This document shows, piece by piece, positions 6,143 to 8,538 of a DNA stretch of 8,538 bases (its first letter is position 1; the number at the start of each line of letters is the position of its first letter). Origin of the DNA: Candidatus Uhrbacteria bacterium (GTDB lineage Bacteria; Patescibacteriota; Patescibacteriia; 2-12-FULL-60-25); the NCBI GenBank assembly GCA_023246415.1, contig JAHFIK010000054.1, positions 1 through 8,538 on the forward strand. Reading direction: 5' to 3'. The position numbers and the translations under genes are program-made. A model generated the notes under the pieces. That model saw nothing but the letters and a program-made list of their open reading frames with translations, was not told the DNA's origin and did no database searches.

Positions 6143-6771
6143 TGATGGACGGCGCGTTCTCCAAGGGATTCGAAGCTGTGACGCGACTCGTTCGTTGTCG
6201 TGAGTTTGGGACGGATTTGAGTGAGGCAATCTGCACTCAGGGTCCAGAGCGAGGAATCGAAGCGATGCATCGCGAGTACTTCCCGCCAGTCCGGACGATC
6301 GATCTTAATGAGCCGCTTCCGCCAGACCATTATCGTGCGCCTTGTGTATATGAGGCTCCGCCCTCCATGGAGAAACTCGGGCAAATGTACTCAGGGGTCT
6401 CTGGTGATTTCGATGGTTGCGTGTGGAAGCCATACTCCTCGCGCATCCGGACGAATGTGACGCCAGGCGATCGCATTTTTCGGGTGAAGCATTTCGATCG
6501 CATTGTGGAAACCGAAGAGGTCATCGCGTGGGGCATCGAGAACGACCTCGTTCCTGCGATGGGGCACAATGAAGCGCATGCGTTTAGTCACGTTCAGCGT
6601 TTGCGTAATACGAAATCTCCGGTCGTCTCTCTGGGTTCGTTTGTCTTGGATCGTAAGAATGTGCGGATGGTCGCCGTCCTGTTCGGAGATTCGAATAAGT
6701 TAAACATCGGACTGAGCCATCAAGATCGGAAGTGGGCCCGTCATTATCAGTTCCTTTTTCTTTGCGTGTAA
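6121..6771 (+). CDS. Orphan protein B, unknown function, paralog of C (216 aa)
   Basis: No characterised family is recognised. The start ATG 6121 is chosen because AGAAGG (6109-6114) lies 6 bases before it, and because the N-terminus then lines up with protein C. The upstream in-frame ATG at 6067 lies in the leader hairpin and lacks a ribosome binding site. There is no signal peptide or membrane helix. Residues 13-55 (FSKGFEAVTRLVR, EFGTDL, REYFP) align with protein C at about 16 identities in 43 positions. The middle holds GDRIFRVKHFDRIVETEEVIAWGI in two pieces and EAHAFSHVQRL. The C-terminal part, starting VVSLGSF and containing W-A-R-H-Y-x-F near the end, resembles from memory the end of hypothetical proteins in Parcubacteria-type genomes. 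This is unverified. The gene is monocistronic, with its own promoter, leader and terminator. Confidence 0.8.
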   Translation: MIEQPVRLMDGAFSKGFEAVTRLVRCREFGTDLSEAICTQGPERGIEAMHREYFPPVRTIDLNEPLPPDHYRAPCVYEAPPSMEKLGQMYSGVSGDFDGCVWKPYSSRIRTNVTPGDRIFRVKHFDRIVETEEVIAWGIENDLVPAMGHNEAHAFSHVQRLRNTKSPVVSLGSFVLDRKNVRMVAVLFGDSNKLNIGLSHQDRKWARHYQFLFLCV

Positions 6772-6792
6772 GCCGTCATTCGTTTGACGCAT

Positions 6793-6870
6793 ACGATGCT
6801 GACGCATCGTCGTTCGCCCCGTCCGCACTCCACTTCGGTGGATCTCGCGGATGGGGCGTTCTGTTGTTTT
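6793..6870 (+). terminator. Tandem hairpins ending orphan gene B
   Basis: A 7-bp stem ACGATGC/GCATCGT (6793-6810) is followed by a large hairpin. In it CGCCCCGTCCGC (6815-6826) pairs with 6847-6858 through 12 bp with one G-U, and an inner TCCAC-TTCG-GTGGA stem has a UUCG tetraloop. TTCTGTTGTTTT follows. The second hairpin is a strong intrinsic terminator. Confidence 0.85.
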
Positions 6871-6872
6871 AG

Positions 6873-6919
6873 AAGGTGAATGGGCATGCGTGTGCATGCT
6901 GGGCGCAACGCATCACCTT
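6873..6919. promoter_or_regulatory. Nested inverted repeats at the orphan C promoter, possible operator
   Basis: AAGGTGA (6873-6879) and TCACCTT (6913-6919) form an outer pair. GCATGC-GTGT-GCATGC (6884-6899) forms an inner one. The outer right arm overlaps the first two bases of the -35 box, where a bound protein would affect transcription. Confidence 0.4.
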
Positions 6920-6946
6920 GACAGACATCTCGGATATTGATATGCC
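6918..6946 (+). promoter_or_regulatory. Predicted promoter of orphan gene C
   Basis: A perfect TTGACA (6918-6923), a 17-bp spacer and TATGCC (6941-6946) with an extended -10 TGA directly upstream. A start near 6953 gives a leader of about 144 nt. Confidence 0.55.
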
Positions 6947-6967
6947 TGCCCTGTTCTTTTCACGCTG

Positions 6968-7019
6968 TTGAAGATGGCGATTCCGCGCGGAGATTTCGGC
7001 GCAAGATCGCCGTCTTCAA
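6968..7019 (+). promoter_or_regulatory. Leader hairpin of orphan gene C
   Basis: TTGAAGATGGCGAT (6968-6981) pairs with ATCGCCGTCTTCAA (7006-7019) over 14 bp with one G-U, around a 24-base loop. It begins about 15 bases after the predicted transcript start, as in gene A. The core helix matches that of gene A, with a T-A to G-C exchange at the sixth pair and a C-G to U-G change at the eighth. Confidence 0.6.
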
Positions 7020-7086
7020 TCCAGACAACCGATCAACCGATGGAGGACATGGGGTCTGATGTTGGGGTGATCCGAAGGCGGCAAGC

Positions 7087-7095
7087 AGGTGATCC
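7087..7095 (+). promoter_or_regulatory. Shine-Dalgarno site for orphan gene C
   Basis: AGGTGATCC is complementary to nine bases of the usual 16S rRNA 3' end and lies directly before the ATG at 7097. It decides this start over the upstream TTG 6968 and ATGs 6974, 7040 and 7049. GGTGATCC also occurs 22 bases earlier (7066-7073) without a start codon after it. Confidence 0.75.
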
Positions 7096-7096
7096 A

Positions 7097-7765
7097 ATGG
7101 AAAGCCCGATGAGTCCAACCAATTACGCCGTCGATTTTACACCCCAAGCATTCAGCAAGGGGCTCGCCACGATGGTGGCGTTAGCGTCTCGTTCGGAATT
7201 CGACACTGATCTTCGCCAGGTGATCCGTCGCGATGGGGCTGCGTTCAACGCGGTGCACGCGCTGCGACGGCAGTTTTTTCCAGACGAATATCGGATCACG
7301 ATTCCGAATGAGGCCACGCCTGAAGGGATCTTCGAGGGTCTCGTGAATGCATTTTCCGAATCGCCCTTGAGTTTGGAACGCGTGGATGTCATGTGGGCCA
7401 AGGAACTGATTCGGCGAGATCTCGACGCTATGCGTGGGAACGCGCTTGAAGTGCATTTGGACTGCTATGGACAGGAAACGATGCGCGGCGCGGTCCAGCA
7501 ACATCAGTGGCTCGCAAAGGGCACGGATGGCAATGCGGCGGCGTTCGCAATGTGGCTTGCGAAGTATAAGCCGATGGGGGAATACATCACGATCCCATAC
7601 GAAGATGCGCAGTTGATCCAATCCTCAACCACTCCCGGACGACTTGAAGGTCTCGCCTATCAACGCTTTGATCATCTTGGTCGGCTCGTTCAAGAATTGC
7701 TGATCATGGGATGCGACAAGGTGTGTGGACGCGAAGTCGTCGTATCCTTCCGTCCGGTCTATTGA
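7097..7765 (+). CDS. Orphan protein C, unknown function, paralog of B (222 aa)
   Basis: No characterised family is recognised. ATG 7097 is set by the AGGTGATCC site and gives a length close to protein B. The frame is open upstream to TTG 6968, but that extension would run through the leader hairpin. N-terminal similarity to B is clear: QAFSKG, EFDTDL, then RRQFFP where B has REYFP. After that the two diverge. Later stretches include EGIFEGLVNAF, RVDVMWAKELIRRDLDAM, QHQWLAKGTDGNAAAFAMWL and RLVQELLIMGCDKVCG, ending VVSFRPVY. There is no signal peptide or membrane helix, so it is probably cytoplasmic. The gene is monocistronic, and its terminator sequence resembles that of B, supporting tandem duplication. 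Function is unknown. Confidence 0.82.
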   Translation: MESPMSPTNYAVDFTPQAFSKGLATMVALASRSEFDTDLRQVIRRDGAAFNAVHALRRQFFPDEYRITIPNEATPEGIFEGLVNAFSESPLSLERVDVMWAKELIRRDLDAMRGNALEVHLDCYGQETMRGAVQQHQWLAKGTDGNAAAFAMWLAKYKPMGEYITIPYEDAQLIQSSTTPGRLEGLAYQRFDHLGRLVQELLIMGCDKVCGREVVVSFRPVY

Positions 7766-7778
7766 TCGACATCCGTCT

Positions 7779-7825
7779 GCCCCGCATGTGCCCGAAAGGG
7801 ATCTCGCATGCGGGGCGTTCTGTTT
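7779..7825 (+). terminator. Terminator of orphan gene C
   Basis: GCCCCGCATG (7779-7788) pairs perfectly with 7807-7816. An inner CCC-GAAA-GGG (7791-7800) has a GNRA loop, and GTTCTGTTT follows. The segment from GGGATCTCGC to GGGGCGTTCTGTT is close to the 3' half of the gene B terminator. Confidence 0.85.
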
Positions 7826-7951
7826 GGGGAGTGGGAAGTGGGAAGTGGAAGTTGGATGGGGATCTGGCCCACTCCCTACTTCCCACTCGCCACTCCCCAT
7901 CCTGCCCGCTTACCCTTTACCGCTTACCCCCAAACCGTTACCCTTTTATCT
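7826..7951. repeat. Heptamer-period repeat block with inverted arms before smc
   Basis: From 7827 the sequence reads as 7-bp units GGGAGTG, GGAAGTG, GGAAGTG. From 7868 to 7951 it runs in one phase as twelve C-rich units, among them CCCACTC, CCTACTT, CCCACTC, GCCACTC, then TTACCCT, TTACCGC, TTACCCC and TTACCCT. The left part (7826-7846) and 7878-7898 are inverted copies with two mismatches in 21. The layout resembles the short tandem heptamer repeats known from cyanobacteria, though relation is not implied. It fills nearly all the space between the gene C terminator and smc. Confidence 0.75.
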
Positions 7952-7954
7952 CGT

Positions 7955-8538
7955 ATGTATCTCCGACGCCTCGAGCTTCAAGGGTTCAAAACGTTTGCCG
8001 GGAAAACCGTGCTGGAATTCGCCCCGGAGAGTGTGTCACGGCGGGGGATCACGGGCGTGGTCGGGCCGAACGGGTCCGGGAAATCGAATATCGCGGATGC
8101 CATCCGGTGGGTCATGGGGGAGCAGAGCATGAAGCTCTTGCGCGGCAAGAAATCAGAAGATGTTATTTTTTCAGGATCGGAAAAGAAATCGCGCTCCGGG
8201 TTTGCAGAAGTATCGATGACGCTCGTGAGTGATCATGAGTCAGAACGGAAAACACCAGACGGCGAAGAGCTGCCGGCAGAGATCGTTGTGACGCGTCGGT
8301 TGTTTCGAGATGGGACGAGCGAGTATGAAATCAATCGTCGCAGTGCGAAGCTGGGAGAAGTGCAGCTGCTTCTCGCGCAGTGCGGGATCGGTCAGCGAAC
8401 GTATAGCGTCATCGGACAGGGGATGGTCGACGCGGTCCTCATCGCGACGCCGTCGGAACGCAAAGAATTTTTTGATGAAGCCGCGGGCCTTCGTCCCTTC
8501 CAGCTGAAGCGACATCAGGCCGTCACGAAACTGGAGAC
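7955..8538 (+). CDS. smc: Chromosome segregation ATPase SMC, N-terminal 194 codons (3' end outside window)
   Basis: SMC proteins form long coiled-coil dimers with ABC-type ATPase heads and, with ScpA and ScpB, compact and separate the chromosome. The frame is open to the window end, so the gene is cut. Translation from ATG 7955 starts MYLRRLELQGFKTFAGKT, the standard family start. It shows the Walker A motif GPNGSGKSN (37-45), followed by AIRWVMGEQS and LRGKKSEDVIFSGSEKK (63-78). The conserved stretch IGQRTYSVIGQGMVD (145-159) and SERKEFFDEAAGL (167-179) lead into the coiled coil. No Shine-Dalgarno site precedes the ATG; the upstream bases belong to a C-rich heptamer repeat. I see no clear promoter. 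Identity is secure. Confidence 0.96.
   Translation, partial: MYLRRLELQGFKTFAGKTVLEFAPESVSRRGITGVVGPNGSGKSNIADAIRWVMGEQSMKLLRGKKSEDVIFSGSEKKSRSGFAEVSMTLVSDHESERKTPDGEELPAEIVVTRRLFRDGTSEYEINRRSAKLGEVQLLLAQCGIGQRTYSVIGQGMVDAVLIATPSERKEFFDEAAGLRPFQLKRHQAVTKLE

Noticed and set aside
6968..7096. Orphan C starting at TTG 6968
   Set aside because: It would translate the leader hairpin and has no ribosome binding site, while ATG 7097 has AGGTGATCC directly before it and matches the length of paralog B.
7711..8232. 173-codon plus-strand open frame across the end of C and the start of smc
   Set aside because: It overlaps two real genes, a terminator and a repeat block in another frame; the smc frame from 7955 matches the family.
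1..8538. Recoded UGA (Gracilibacteria/Mycoplasma type)
   Set aside because: UGA ends the DHH gene and orphan C, tryptophans are UGG, and no real gene needs UGA read-through.

Overview
The window is an ordinary stretch of bacterial chromosome, with no mobile element, CRISPR array, tRNA or rRNA that I can see. It carries four recognisable housekeeping genes: the 3' part of gyrA, clpP, a DHH-family oligoribonuclease/phosphatase gene, and the 5' part of smc. Three genes of unknown function and one predicted secreted-protein gene lie between them. UGA reads as stop and UGG as tryptophan throughout. The ClpP and SMC wording and the orphan proteins remind me of Candidate Phyla Radiation (Patescibacteria, Parcubacteria-type) genomes. 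That placement is from memory and not proven by the sequence.

Layout: gyrA (partial, +) ends with a hairpin terminator. Orphan gene A (2101-2943, +) follows, with its own promoter, a leader of about 135 nt containing a 20-bp hairpin, and two tandem hairpins at the end. A predicted exported beta-rich protein gene (3129-3746, +) comes next and converges on clpP (3944-4555, -), with one terminator for each gene between them. Upstream of clpP lies a 132-bp REP-like inverted repeat that also ends the DHH gene (4831-5865, -). The DHH gene is divergent from orphan gene B (6121-6771, +), which is followed by orphan gene C (7097-7765, +). A block of 7-bp-period repeats separates C from smc (7955 to the window end, +).

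The most interesting signal is shared by orphans A, B and C. Each looks monocistronic, each has a TTGAC-type -35 box followed by a 17-bp spacer, and each has a long leader with a TTGAA-x-A-x-GG motif and a hairpin. The A and C hairpins are the same helix with one compensatory T-A to G-C change and one C-G to U-G wobble, which suggests a conserved regulatory RNA or DNA structure. B and C also share N-terminal protein similarity and closely similar terminators, so they look like diverged tandem paralogs. Their function is unknown.

The genes do not form an obvious pathway. Gyrase, SMC, Clp protease and NrnA-like nuclease are general chromosome, proteome and RNA upkeep functions. The accessory content is the orphan family and the intergenic repeats.
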